Shown here piece after piece: positions 35,251 to 43,805 of a stretch of 43,806 nt of DNA. Each line of letters starts with the position of its first letter. Positions within the stretch are counted from its first letter, which is position 1. This stretch comes from Stenotrophomonas maltophilia (GTDB taxonomy: Bacteria; Pseudomonadota; Gammaproteobacteria; Xanthomonadales; Xanthomonadaceae): assembly GCF_013464915.1 (NCBI RefSeq), contig NZ_RAVT01000042.1:22915-66720 (forward strand), written 5' to 3'. Below the pieces are notes generated by a model. The model was not told the DNA's origin, made no database searches, and worked only from the letters and a program-made list of their open reading frames with translations. Both the position numbers and the translations under genes were made by a program.

Positions 35251-36462
35251 GTGTCCCAACGCATTCTTGTCATCGGCGCTGGCTTTGCCGGCATGTGGAG
35301 CGCGCTCGCCGCCGCCCGTCTTCTCGACCAGGCCGCGCGCCGTGATGTGGAGATCGTGCTGGTTGCGCCGTCGCCGGAACTGCATGTGCGCCCGCGCCTC
35401 TACGAAAAGGGGCCGGAGCGCATGACGGCACCGCTGCGGGCGATCTTCGATGCCGTTGGCGTGCGCTATCTTGCCGGCCGCGTCGAACACATCGATGTCG
35501 CCAATCAGCAGGTGCAGGTGGTGGGCACGGGTACCGATTCCGCTGGGCAGACGCTGTACTACGACCGCCTGGTGCTGGCCGCCGGTAGTCGTCTGAACTG
35601 CCCGCCCATTCCCGGCTTGCAGCAGCACGCCTTCAACGTCGACCAGATTGCCGATGCAGCCCGCCTGCAGGCGCATATGGATAGTCTTGCTGCTCGCCCG
35701 CAGAGCGCGGCGCGCAATACGGTGGTGATCGCCGGTGCGGGCTTCACCGGTATCGAAACCGCAGCGGAAATGCCGGCGCGCCTGCGCGAAGTGCTCGGCG
35801 CCGATGCTGCGGTGGACGTCATCATGGTTGAGCGTGCCGACGCGCTGGGCCCGGACCTGGGCGAAGGCCCACGCCCGGTCATCACGCAGGCGCTCAAGGA
35901 GTTGGGCGTGTCCTGGCGCCTGGGCTCGGGCGTCGCACGCGTGGATGCGGGTGGCGTGACGCTGGAGAACGGAGAACGCATCGACGCCGCCACCGTTGTC
36001 TGGACGGCCGGTGCACGTGCCAGTGCGTTGACTGCCCAGATTCCCGGCCAGCACGATGCGGTGGGTCGCCTGCATGTGGACCGCACTCTCAAGGCGAAGG
36101 GTGTCGACGCGGTGTTCGCTACCGGTGACTGCGCGCACGCCGCCACCGATGACGAGGGCAACGTGGCGATGATGTCCTGCCAGCACGCGATGAACCTGGG
36201 GCGCTCCGCCGGACACAACGCCGCGGCTGACCTGATCGGGGAAGCGATGATTCCGTATGCGCAGCCCAAGTACGTGACCTGCCTGGACCTGGGGCCGTGG
36301 GGGGCTGTCTACACCGAGGGCTGGGATCGTCAGGTCGTGCTGTCAGGCGCCGAGGCCAAGGCGCTCAAGACGCGGATCAACACCGAATGGATCTATCCGC
36401 CCACGGGTGAGCGCGCGGAGATCCTCGCGTCGGCAGACCCGCTCAGGATTGTGGTGGCCTGA
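35251..36462 (+). CDS. NDH-2-like FAD-dependent pyridine nucleotide oxidoreductase
   Basis: 403 residues, GTG start with AAGGA eight bases upstream. Two dinucleotide-binding folds: VIGAGFAGMW near the N-terminus for FAD and VVIAGAGFTGIETAAEM at about 157-173 for NAD(P)H. The VFATGDCAHA FAD-binding block lies near residue 290. Resembles type II NADH:quinone oxidoreductases but is shorter, and I see no clear C-terminal membrane anchor. Divergent from an Rrf2 regulator, which suggests induction by nitric oxide, iron or redox stress (inference). The real electron acceptor is unknown. Confidence 0.9.
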   Translation: MSQRILVIGAGFAGMWSALAAARLLDQAARRDVEIVLVAPSPELHVRPRLYEKGPERMTAPLRAIFDAVGVRYLAGRVEHIDVANQQVQVVGTGTDSAGQTLYYDRLVLAAGSRLNCPPIPGLQQHAFNVDQIADAARLQAHMDSLAARPQSAARNTVVIAGAGFTGIETAAEMPARLREVLGADAAVDVIMVERADALGPDLGEGPRPVITQALKELGVSWRLGSGVARVDAGGVTLENGERIDAATVVWTAGARASALTAQIPGQHDAVGRLHVDRTLKAKGVDAVFATGDCAHAATDDEGNVAMMSCQHAMNLGRSAGHNAAADLIGEAMIPYAQPKYVTCLDLGPWGAVYTEGWDRQVVLSGAEAKALKTRINTEWIYPPTGERAEILASADPLRIVVA

Positions 36463-36484
36463 CGGCGCAAAGAAGTCCTGCAAG

Positions 36485-36508
36485 CAACGTTCCCGAAAGG
36501 GAGCGTTG
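36485..36508 (+). terminator. Hairpin after the oxidoreductase gene
   Basis: Ten-base stem (36485-36494 with 36499-36508, one G-T pair) and a GAAA loop. The CCCGAAAGGG core is the same as in the tRNA-Gly terminators. No T run follows, so termination is uncertain. Confidence 0.5.
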
Positions 36509-36595
36509 CGCTTCATCCCCACTTCACCGCCACTCCTTCGCCTCACCACGCGACTGCTCGAAGCTGCATCTCCGTTCCTCCAGGACGATGCAGCA

Positions 36596-37702
36596 ATGCC
36601 CCACACTCCCTCCGCCTACGACCACGACGTAGTGATCGTAGGCGCAAGTTTCGCCGGTGCCGCCTGCGCGTTGGCTGCCGCCCAATACGGCCTGCGCGTC
36701 TGCGTGCTGGAACGCAAGGCCGACCCCGGCGAGCGCCTGCACACCACCGGCATCGTGGTGAAAGAGGCGATGGAGCAGACCTGGCTGGGGCGCATGCCCG
36801 AACACCTGGTGCAACGCGTTGCCAATGTGCGCCTGTATGCGCCGAACCTGCGCAGCGTGTTGCTGGCCGCACCGGGCTACTACTTCCTCACCACCGATAC
36901 GCCGAACCTGATGCGTTGGCTCGCCAGTGAACTGATCGCCAATGGTGTCGACCTGCGCCTGCAGCAGTCCTTCACCGACGCCCATCGCAGTGGTGACGGC
37001 TGGCAGGTGGAAGCGGCGGGGCGCTGCGCCTATCTGGTCGGCGCCGATGGCGCGCGTTCACGCGTGGCCCGGCGCACCGGCCTCGGCCAGGTGCGTGACA
37101 ACCTCTACGGCGTCGAACGTGAGTTCACCGGTCTGCAGTTGCCACAGGGCGACGCACTCCATTGGTTCGTCAGCAAGCGCTTTGCACCGGGCTACATCGG
37201 CTGGGTCGCGCAGAATCCAACCGGCCTGCAGGTGGGGTTGGCGCTGCGTCATGACCCGCAACAGGTGCGGCCGCCGGACATCGATGGTTTCCTCGATCAC
37301 GTGCGCGACGTGGTCGGCATTCCGCCTTCGGCGCGCCCCTCGGCCACCCGCGCCGGCCTGGTGCCCTGCGGTCGGCTTGAGGGTCCGATCACCCGCCAAC
37401 GGCTGATCCTGACCGGCGACGCGGCCGGCATCGTCTCGCCCTTGTCCGCCGGAGGCATCCACTCCTCGTGGCGGCACGGCTGGGCCGTCGGCGAGGCGAT
37501 TGCCCGCCATCTGCGTGGCCAAGGGCCGGAAGCGGAACGGGTGGCGCAGCAGGTGGCGCCGGCATTCCATGGCAAGCGCCTGTTGCGCTGGGGGATGGAT
37601 CACCTGCAGGCCGACTGGCCGCTCAACGCGCTGCTGCATACGGCGGTCACGCGGCGCGTCGCCGAGCAGGTCTACTTCCACCGCCGTGGCCTGCGCACGT
37701 GA
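36596..37702 (+). CDS. FAD-dependent oxidoreductase, geranylgeranyl-reductase/halogenase-like
   Basis: 368 residues from ATG 36596, with AGGA about ten bases before. FAD-binding start DVVIVGASFAGAACALAAAQ, where the third Gly of GxGxxG is Ser. The acidic end of the second strand (VLERKADPG), the VGADGARSRVARR block at about 155 and LTGDAAGIVSPLSAGGIHSS at about 265-285 are typical of the p-hydroxybenzoate hydroxylase fold family that includes lipid and isoprenoid reductases. The substrate is not predictable. Separated from the upstream oxidoreductase by 133 bases with a hairpin, so probably a separate unit. tRNA-Gly copy 2 follows. Confidence 0.88.
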   Translation: MPHTPSAYDHDVVIVGASFAGAACALAAAQYGLRVCVLERKADPGERLHTTGIVVKEAMEQTWLGRMPEHLVQRVANVRLYAPNLRSVLLAAPGYYFLTTDTPNLMRWLASELIANGVDLRLQQSFTDAHRSGDGWQVEAAGRCAYLVGADGARSRVARRTGLGQVRDNLYGVEREFTGLQLPQGDALHWFVSKRFAPGYIGWVAQNPTGLQVGLALRHDPQQVRPPDIDGFLDHVRDVVGIPPSARPSATRAGLVPCGRLEGPITRQRLILTGDAAGIVSPLSAGGIHSSWRHGWAVGEAIARHLRGQGPEAERVAQQVAPAFHGKRLLRWGMDHLQADWPLNALLHTAVTRRVAEQVYFHRRGLRT

Positions 37703-37757
37703 AGAGAGCGGGCGGGGGCGTCTGGACGTCGCCCCACAATGCAGGTGAAAATTCCTG

Positions 37758-37786
37758 TTGACGCCGTGCAGCAATATCGACACAAT
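37758..37786 (+). promoter_or_regulatory. Sigma-70 promoter of tRNA-Gly copy 2
   Basis: TTGACG (37758-37763), 17-base spacer, CACAAT (37781-37786). From GACACAAT up to the tRNA the sequence is nearly identical to that before copy 3. The leader contains TTCGAC-GCAG-GTCGAA, a perfect small hairpin. Confidence 0.85.
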
Positions 37787-37818
37787 AGCGCTCCTTCGAC
37801 GCAGGTCGAACGAAATCT

Positions 37819-37894
<76 letters not shown>

Positions 37895-37905
37895 GATTCA
37901 AGAAG

Positions 37906-37930
37906 AACGCTCCCGAAAGGGGGCGTTTTT
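37906..37930 (+). terminator. Terminator of tRNA-Gly copy 2
   Basis: AACGCTCCC, GAAA tetraloop, GGGGGCGTT (one G-T pair), then a T run. Homologous to the terminator at 34347-34374. Confidence 0.9.
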
Positions 37931-37961
37931 CGTTTGTCACACCGGTTGCACCATTGCCGCG

Positions 37962-38309
37962 CTAGCGTGGCTCGCCGGGCTGGGCGATGCACCAGGTCCG
38001 GGCATCCTGCTGGTCGAAACCGGGGCAGCGGTTGTCCTGCGGGATGTAGACGTAGGGAACGTCATCCTTGTAGGTGAAGTGGTAGTAGTAGGTTCGATCC
38101 TTTCCGTACAACCAGTAGTTGGACGAGCCCTGGTTGATGGCATACGGCTCGAAGGTGAGGATCGAGGATTCAGCGGGGATGAAGTTGCTGCGCTCCATCA
38201 GAAGCAGCAGGGCGTTCGAGACCAGTGGGGTGGTCAGCACGAGCGCGATCCCACCTGCAGTCGCTGTCGTGATCGAACCAATCAGCAGCCAGCGGCTGGG
38301 GTATTTCAC
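37962..38309 (-). CDS. Hypothetical single-pass membrane protein with a periplasmic domain
   Basis: 115 residues if started at GTG 38309. The longer open frame upstream looks like a shadow. One membrane helix (about residues 7-36, WLLIGSITTATAGGIALVL) and a soluble domain of about 75 residues rich in Tyr and Phe (YYYHFTYKDDVPYVYIP), with two cysteines (95 and 107) that could pair in the periplasm. The start is uncertain because no Shine-Dalgarno precedes it. No family recognised. Divergent from the exporter operon across 190 bases, in which I see no clear promoter. Confidence 0.55.
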   Translation of the reverse strand: MKYPSRWLLIGSITTATAGGIALVLTTPLVSNALLLLMERSNFIPAESSILTFEPYAINQGSSNYWLYGKDRTYYYHFTYKDDVPYVYIPQDNRCPGFDQQDARTWCIAQPGEPR

Positions 38310-38499
38310 GGTCGGGCAGCATTGAGGCAAGACGGTGCCGCACTGTGCATTACGCCGTGAAAGTCGTCCAGTGTTTCGTGTCGAGAACGCATTGAAAGCG
38401 TGGTGAAAGGCTGGATCAGCGTTGCCTGAACCGCACGCGTGCTGTGACCTTTTTCGGACCATTTCTCCATGTTCGCTCCACAATCGCACGGTAGCCTTC

Positions 38500-39963
38500 A
38501 TGCTCCTTCTACACGTTGGCGGGCTGGTGGTCAGGCGTATCACTCCAGTGGCAGTGCCCAGGACCGGGCGCGGATTCTCCCTGCAGGCAGTGCTGCGCCC
38601 CGGCGCGCTGCTGGCAAGCCTGGCTCTGGCTGGCTGCATGTCGGTGTCCGTCCCGGACCTGCCTGACCGCACACCCAGCGCCTGGACCCAGGTGCCGCAG
38701 GGGCAGGGCGTGGCGGTGGACGCCAGGCAGTGGTGGAAGGTGCTGGCCGACCCGGCGCTGGACGGCCTGGTCGACCAGGCCATCGCCGGCAACCTCGACC
38801 TGCAGCAGGCCACGCTGCGGCTGCAGGCCGTGCGGATCGTCGCCGGCACGTCGGACTCGCGCTTCCTGCCGGAAATATCGGCCAGCGCCAAGCAGGTGCA
38901 GGACGCTGCTGCGGTCGATACCTATTTCCATGCCGGCATCGAAGCGATCTGGGACCTGGGCCTGTTCGGTGCCGCCGAGAGCGCGCAGCTGAGTGCGCAG
39001 GCTTCGGCCGGCAATGCCGAGGCGCTGCGCAATGCCGCGCAGGTGGCGGTGATTGCCGACGTGGTGCGCAGCTATCTGGACCTGGCCGTGGCACAGGCCC
39101 AACAGGACCTGCTGGCCCAGCAGCAGACCGTGGATGACCGCGGCGAACAACTGGCGCTGGTCCGCCAGCGCCTGCGCCTGGATGAACCGGGCGAACTGGA
39201 TCGCCTGCGCGCACGCCAGGCCGCCACCCGCGCCGCCATCGCACAGGCTCGGGAAAACGCTGACAACGCGGCCCGCGCGCTGGCCCTGCTGCTGGGCCGT
39301 GACGGTCCGGATCCGGCCTGGCGCACGTACCGCACGCCGCCGAAGCTGGGCACGTTCTCGCTGCAGCAGGTTCCTGCGGATCTGCTGCGCCACCGGCCAC
39401 AGATCCTGCTGGCCGAATCGGAGGTGATGCAGGCCGCAGCCAGCAAGGGCTCCGCGCGCGCGGCAATGTATCCGCGGGTCAGCCTCGGCGGCTCGATCCT
39501 GTACGCCTACAACCTCACCCAGAATGCCCGTTCCAACTCCGATTCCAGTCCCTCGATAGGCCCGTACATCGATATTCCGCTGTGGGACTGGGGCCAGCGC
39601 CGCGCACGTTTCCAGGCCGATGAGAAGCAGCTGGATGCCGCGCTGCTCGGCTATCGCAAGGCAGTGCTGGAGGGCGTGAGTGAAGTGGAAGGCGCGCTGG
39701 GCAGCCTTGCACGCCAGGACAGCAGCATCCAGTCGCTGCGCGCGGCCAACGATGCAGCCGGACAGCAGGTCAGGCGCCAGGCGCGGCAGGTTCAGCTGGG
39801 CCTGTCCAGCGAATTCGACGGGCTGGACACGCAGCGTGCCGCGCTGGCCTCGCAGGCCGACCTGATCGGTGCGCAGGGCGCACGCGTGCTCGCCTTTGCG
39901 TCGCTGTACCGCGCGCTTGGCGGCGCACCGCTGCCGGTCGAGGGTGAGGGCGAACAGCAATGA
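38500..39963 (+). CDS. NodT/OprM-type outer-membrane efflux lipoprotein
   Basis: 487 residues from ATG 38500. Lipobox LALAGC with Cys46, preceded by an unusually long N-region, so the start could lie further in. Two repeats of the TolC-like outer-membrane efflux fold: long helical segments (QQATLRLQAVRIV, LRAANDAAGQQVRRQARQVQLG) and beta strands (YPRVSLGGSILYAYNL). It forms the outer-membrane duct for the exporter encoded next. The stop overlaps the permease start (ATGA). Confidence 0.93.
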   Translation: MLLLHVGGLVVRRITPVAVPRTGRGFSLQAVLRPGALLASLALAGCMSVSVPDLPDRTPSAWTQVPQGQGVAVDARQWWKVLADPALDGLVDQAIAGNLDLQQATLRLQAVRIVAGTSDSRFLPEISASAKQVQDAAAVDTYFHAGIEAIWDLGLFGAAESAQLSAQASAGNAEALRNAAQVAVIADVVRSYLDLAVAQAQQDLLAQQQTVDDRGEQLALVRQRLRLDEPGELDRLRARQAATRAAIAQARENADNAARALALLLGRDGPDPAWRTYRTPPKLGTFSLQQVPADLLRHRPQILLAESEVMQAAASKGSARAAMYPRVSLGGSILYAYNLTQNARSNSDSSPSIGPYIDIPLWDWGQRRARFQADEKQLDAALLGYRKAVLEGVSEVEGALGSLARQDSSIQSLRAANDAAGQQVRRQARQVQLGLSSEFDGLDTQRAALASQADLIGAQGARVLAFASLYRALGGAPLPVEGEGEQQ

Positions 39964-41099
39964 TCGCGCTGGCCCGCAAGACCCTGGCCTACGAGTGGCG
40001 CCGGTTCCTGCCGGTGGTGCTGGCAATGTGCTTTGCCGGCGTGTTGCTGATCGTGCAGGCCGCACTGGTGCTGGGCATCTTCGGCACCGCGGCGATCTAC
40101 GTGAAAGCATCGTCGGCTGATATATGGGCCGGTTTCCCCGGCACCCAGAGCGTGAACTACGGGCATGCGATCAGCGCGGACGTGGAAAGCCACCTGCGCA
40201 TGGATCCGGAGGTCACCCGCGTCGAACCCTACGAATGGGTGGATGGCGAGTGGCGTTCCAACGCGCAGGGCACCGGCAATGTGTCGGTGTACCTGTCCGG
40301 CATTTCCACCCGCGATGACGCGATGATGTTCGCGCGCATCCTGCCGTCCGATCTGCGTGCACAGCTGCGTGAACCGGGCGCCGTGATCGTCGACAGCGCC
40401 GACCTGGATACGCTGGGCGTGGACCTGCAGAACAACCGCGCCTGGATCAACGGCAAGGCCGTGCGCGTGGTTGCCGCACAACCCGGACTGCGCGGCCTGG
40501 GTGGCGTCAACGTGCTGGCTTCGCTGGATACCGCGCGCGCCATCGCGGGTACCGATCCGCATGAAGGCAGCACTTATTTCGTGGCGGGCCTGCGCTCGCC
40601 TGATCTGGCCGATCGCGTGCGTGACCGCTTGGCCGCATCGATGGGCCGGGCCACACCGGTCGAGTTCTGGACCGCGCCGGAATTCGCCAGCCGCTCGCAG
40701 CAGTACTGGCTGTTCGATACCGGCGCTGGCATCGCGGTGTTGTTCATGGCGGTCATCGTCTGCTTTGTCGGTGCGGTGATCACCAACCAGTCGTTCGCCT
40801 CGGTGGTGGCCGGTTCGGTACGCGAGTACGCCACGCTCAACGCACTCGGTGCAGGTCGCTATGCACTGGCGCGGGTGGTGTTCGAGCAGGCCTTGCTGAT
40901 CGGCGGCGTGGGCATGTTGCTGGCCGCAGCCTTCAGCACCGTGGTGCTGTTGATCGCGCAGACCCAGCGCGTGCCGGTGCAGCTGACGCCGATGGTGATT
41001 CTGGGCTGCGTGGCGCTGGTTGCGGTGATGGCCATGCTGTCGAGCATCATGGCGGTCCGCAGCGTGGTCCGTTCCGATCCATCGTTGCTGCTGCGCTGA
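39960..41099 (+). CDS. FtsX-like ABC transporter permease, DevC type
   Basis: 379 residues. One N-terminal helix (about 16-42), a large periplasmic domain (about 45-250) and three C-terminal helices (about 255-280, 305-335, 345-370). This is the MacB/FtsX topology. The start RKTLAYEWRRFLPVVLAMCFAGVLL and the single-ATPase arrangement resemble DevC of cyanobacterial glycolipid exporters. Type VII ABC systems of this kind move substrates across the outer membrane by mechanotransmission rather than by a classical pore. Substrate unknown: lipid, peptide or drug. Confidence 0.9.
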   Translation: MIALARKTLAYEWRRFLPVVLAMCFAGVLLIVQAALVLGIFGTAAIYVKASSADIWAGFPGTQSVNYGHAISADVESHLRMDPEVTRVEPYEWVDGEWRSNAQGTGNVSVYLSGISTRDDAMMFARILPSDLRAQLREPGAVIVDSADLDTLGVDLQNNRAWINGKAVRVVAAQPGLRGLGGVNVLASLDTARAIAGTDPHEGSTYFVAGLRSPDLADRVRDRLAASMGRATPVEFWTAPEFASRSQQYWLFDTGAGIAVLFMAVIVCFVGAVITNQSFASVVAGSVREYATLNALGAGRYALARVVFEQALLIGGVGMLLAAAFSTVVLLIAQTQRVPVQLTPMVILGCVALVAVMAMLSSIMAVRSVVRSDPSLLLR

Positions 41100-41109
41100 G
41101 GGCTGGCCG

Positions 41110-41838
41110 ATGACCTCCAAACATGCCGTCGCCCCCACGTTGCAGGCCGACGCACTGGAAAAGGGCTTCATGTCCGGCGATGTGCAGGTGCCGGTGCTGC
41201 GTGGCCTGTCGCTGGACATCTATCCCGGCGAGCTGACCCTGGTATCCGGCCCGTCCGGCTGCGGCAAGAGCACGCTGTTGTCGCTGCTTTCCGGCCTGTC
41301 CGCACCCGATGGTGGTCGCGTGCATGCTCTCGGCCAGGATGTGGGCCACATGAGCCGCAGCGAAGTGGAGCGTTTCCGCCTGCACCATGTCGGTTTCGTG
41401 TTCCAGGGCTTCAACCTGTTCCCGGCACTGACCGCGCTGGAACAGGTGCAGCTGCCACTGGGCTACCGCGGCATGAGCAATCGCGAAAGCGAACCGCTGG
41501 CCCGCAAGGCACTGGAAGAGGTTGGCCTCAGCCACCGCAGCCACATGCGCCCGGCGCAGCTGTCCGGTGGCGAGAAGCAGCGTGTGGCCGTTGCCCGCGC
41601 CTTCGCCAAGTCGCCGACGCTGATCTTCGCCGACGAACCCACCAGTGCGCTGGATGCCGAGAACGGCCAGCGCGTGATCGACATCCTGCATCGCTACGCA
41701 CGTGCGCATGGCGCCACCGTGCTGTGCGTGAGCCACGATCCGCGCCTGATCCGGCATGCCGATCGGGTGATCGCCATGGAGGACGGCATGGTCCGTGATG
41801 ACCGCCGCCAGAACGAAACTGTAGAGTCCGCCCCATGA
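41110..41838 (+). CDS. ABC transporter ATPase, DevA/LolD/MacB-like
   Basis: 242 residues. Walker A GPSGCGKST at 47-55, Q-loop in VFQGFNLFPALTALEQV, signature LSGGE at 151-155, Walker B LIFADEPTSALD with D175-E176 and the H-loop in VSHDPRL. The motif set is complete. It begins ten bases after the permease stop and overlaps the adaptor start. Confidence 0.95.
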   Translation: MTSKHAVAPTLQADALEKGFMSGDVQVPVLRGLSLDIYPGELTLVSGPSGCGKSTLLSLLSGLSAPDGGRVHALGQDVGHMSRSEVERFRLHHVGFVFQGFNLFPALTALEQVQLPLGYRGMSNRESEPLARKALEEVGLSHRSHMRPAQLSGGEKQRVAVARAFAKSPTLIFADEPTSALDAENGQRVIDILHRYARAHGATVLCVSHDPRLIRHADRVIAMEDGMVRDDRRQNETVESAP

Positions 41839-42755
41839 CCAAGACGTCGCACCTGCTTCCCCTCAGCCTGGCCCTGTCGGCAGCATTGCTGCTCGGTGCC
41901 TGTTCCAGGGAAGCGCCCACCCCCGCATCGGCACCCTCAGGCAAGGCGGGCACTGCTGCCGCCGGCAAGGTCGCCGTGGCGCGGGGCATCATCGACGTCG
42001 AGGGCGGGCTGATCGCACTGGCGCCGCCGGTCGATGGCTCGATCACTGCCGCGCCGGTGAAGGAGGGCGCCACGGTGAAGAAGGGGCAGCTGCTGCTGTC
42101 GCTGGATGGCGCCCTGTTGCAACAGGAGGTGGCGATGGCCGCCGCCGATCTGGCCCTGGCCAATGACCGCCTGAAGGGCAGCCAGGCGCAGCTGCGCGAA
42201 CTGGAGCGCAACGCCACGCGCCTGTCCACGGGCGCCAGCGAAGGCGTGTCCTCGAACCAGCAGGCCGACGCGGCCAGGCAGCAGCTGGCTGGCGTACGCG
42301 CCGATGTCGATGTGGCCGGTGCGCAGGTCGACATGGCCCAGCACAAGCTGGAACACGCCAGACTGAAACTGCAGCAGATGTCGCTGAGCGCGCCGGAAGC
42401 CGGCACCGTGGTCGGCCAGGTGCCGGGCCTCGGCGCCTTCGTGCAGGCTGGCAAGCCGGCGATCTCGCTGCTGCCGGCGCGGCCGCTGCAGGTACGCGCC
42501 GAACTCAGCGCCGCCTACGCCGACGCCGTGCAGGTGGGCATGAAGGCTACCATCGTGCCGGACAGCGATGGCGCCGAAAACACCGGCACGCTGCCGTCCG
42601 CACGCGTGGTGCGCATCAGTCCGGTGTTTGCGCAGGCACGCCTGCCTGAAGACGCAGGGCGTGGCGTGGCCAAGGTGGTGGAGTGCGTGCTGGAGTTCGA
42701 CGGCGCGGCCAAGGCGCGCTTCGGCCAGCATGTGCGGGTGGAGTTCCGGAAGTAG
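41835..42755 (+). CDS. HlyD-family periplasmic adaptor lipoprotein, DevB type
   Basis: 306 residues. Lipobox LLLGAC with Cys23, a biotinyl-lipoyl half-motif (GSITAAPVKEGATVKKGQLL), a coiled-coil hairpin (about 95-180: ALANDRLKGSQAQLRELERN, DVAGAQVDMAQHKLEHA), the second lipoyl half (LSAPEAGTVVGQVPGLGAFV) and a beta-barrel domain. It joins the DevC/DevA-type transporter to the outer-membrane duct encoded first in the operon. The lipid anchor rather than a membrane helix resembles MexA-type adaptors. Confidence 0.93.
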   Translation: MTKTSHLLPLSLALSAALLLGACSREAPTPASAPSGKAGTAAAGKVAVARGIIDVEGGLIALAPPVDGSITAAPVKEGATVKKGQLLLSLDGALLQQEVAMAAADLALANDRLKGSQAQLRELERNATRLSTGASEGVSSNQQADAARQQLAGVRADVDVAGAQVDMAQHKLEHARLKLQQMSLSAPEAGTVVGQVPGLGAFVQAGKPAISLLPARPLQVRAELSAAYADAVQVGMKATIVPDSDGAENTGTLPSARVVRISPVFAQARLPEDAGRGVAKVVECVLEFDGAAKARFGQHVRVEFRK

Positions 42756-42776
42756 GCCTGGCGTCGTGGTGGGCGG

Positions 42777-43205
42777 CTATGAACCCACTCGACGCCTGAG
42801 TGTCCGCCATGCGCTTACCGCCGATACCACGCACAGCGCCAGCAGCAGTCCCACGTCCAGCAGCAGCAGCCACAGCAGATGCATGCCGTGCACCGGTGGC
42901 TGGTGCATGGCCGACAGCATCCACGGTACCGACCACGCCAGCAGCAGCGCGAAGGCGATCAGCAGGCGCAACCACAGCCGCTTCAGTTTCCACGGCCGTA
43001 CGATCAGGGCGGCCACCACCAGCTCGACGGTACCCAGCAGGGCGAACACGATGACGGTGCTGGTCGGGTAGGGCAGCTCGGCGCCTTCCAGGCGATGCAG
43101 CAGCCAGTAGTCCGGAGTGAAGCCGGCATTGACCAGCGCGGCGATCAGTGCCAGCCAGGTCAACGCAACCAGCAACCAGAACAGGCGGACGTAGCGTCTA
43201 GGCAT
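42777..43205 (-). CDS. Hypothetical integral membrane protein, four helices
   Basis: 142 residues from ATG 43205. Four hydrophobic segments (about 7-27, 48-68, 78-98, 107-130) with a basic C-terminus (RTLRRRVGS). No catalytic motif seen. The start lies inside the upstream gene's last codons (eight-base overlap), so the two are translated together. It ends 21 bases from the adaptor gene stop, in convergent orientation. Function unknown. Confidence 0.75.
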   Translation of the reverse strand: MPRRYVRLFWLLVALTWLALIAALVNAGFTPDYWLLHRLEGAELPYPTSTVIVFALLGTVELVVAALIVRPWKLKRLWLRLLIAFALLLAWSVPWMLSAMHQPPVHGMHLLWLLLLDVGLLLALCVVSAVSAWRTLRRRVGS

Positions 43206-43599
43206 CGGCGGTGTCCGTGGTGGCAGGCAGGCGGTTGTGTGATGCATACCACGCGGATATGGCAATCGCGGCCAGTGCCAGCAGGCCGGGCCCGACGGTG
43301 AAGTACAGCAGGCGCAGCGGGTGGTTGTGCATCAGTGTCCAGCTCGCGAACGCGAGGGGAATCGCCAGCACCAACAGCTTGGCGAACAGCGGCCGCAACA
43401 TCGCGATCAGCGGCTGGGCGCCAATGAACATCCAGAACAGATGGAACTGGGCGATGCCCAGGCCGATGTCACGATGCGAGGTGAAGCCGAAATGGTCGCG
43501 ATACGCGTTCATTCCCAGCGGTATCAGTGCCCAGTACAACAGGGCCACCAGCAGATGCAGCAGCAGGGCGATCAACAGGGGCGTGCCGCGAAGGAGCAT
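43198..43599 (-). CDS. Hypothetical integral membrane protein, upstream partner
   Basis: 133 residues. Four hydrophobic segments (about 6-28, 45-65, 70-90, 95-118). Histidines lie at or near membrane edges (LHLL, FTSHRDIG, AQFHLFW, MHNHP), which might bind metal or haem, but spacing gives no known motif. Coupled to the following membrane protein by an eight-base overlap. No clear Shine-Dalgarno is visible. Probably a two-component membrane complex of unknown role. Confidence 0.72.
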   Translation of the reverse strand: MLLRGTPLLIALLLHLLVALLYWALIPLGMNAYRDHFGFTSHRDIGLGIAQFHLFWMFIGAQPLIAMLRPLFAKLLVLAIPLAFASWTLMHNHPLRLLYFTVGPGLLALAAIAISAWYASHNRLPATTDTADA

Positions 43600-43668
43600 G
43601 GGCGAACGGGGCTGGGCGGGGCAGCGTACCCCAGCGCGGACGCGCGTGACCGCATGATGTGAAGACTG

Positions 43669-43697
43669 TTGACGGCGTGAAGGAATTTGGACACAAT
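43669..43697 (+). promoter_or_regulatory. Sigma-70 promoter of tRNA-Gly copy 3
   Basis: TTGACG (43669-43674), 17-base spacer, CACAAT (43692-43697). The leader to the tRNA duplicates that of copy 2 apart from one base. Confidence 0.85.
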
Positions 43698-43729
43698 AGC
43701 GCTCCTTCGACGCAGGTCGAACGGAATCT

Positions 43730-43805
<76 letters not shown>

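Noticed and set aside
38310..38891. Upstream extension of the minus-strand gene at 37962 to 309 residues
   Set aside because: The extra part is antisense to the efflux lipoprotein gene and is low-complexity; a GTG at 38309 gives a plausible membrane protein.
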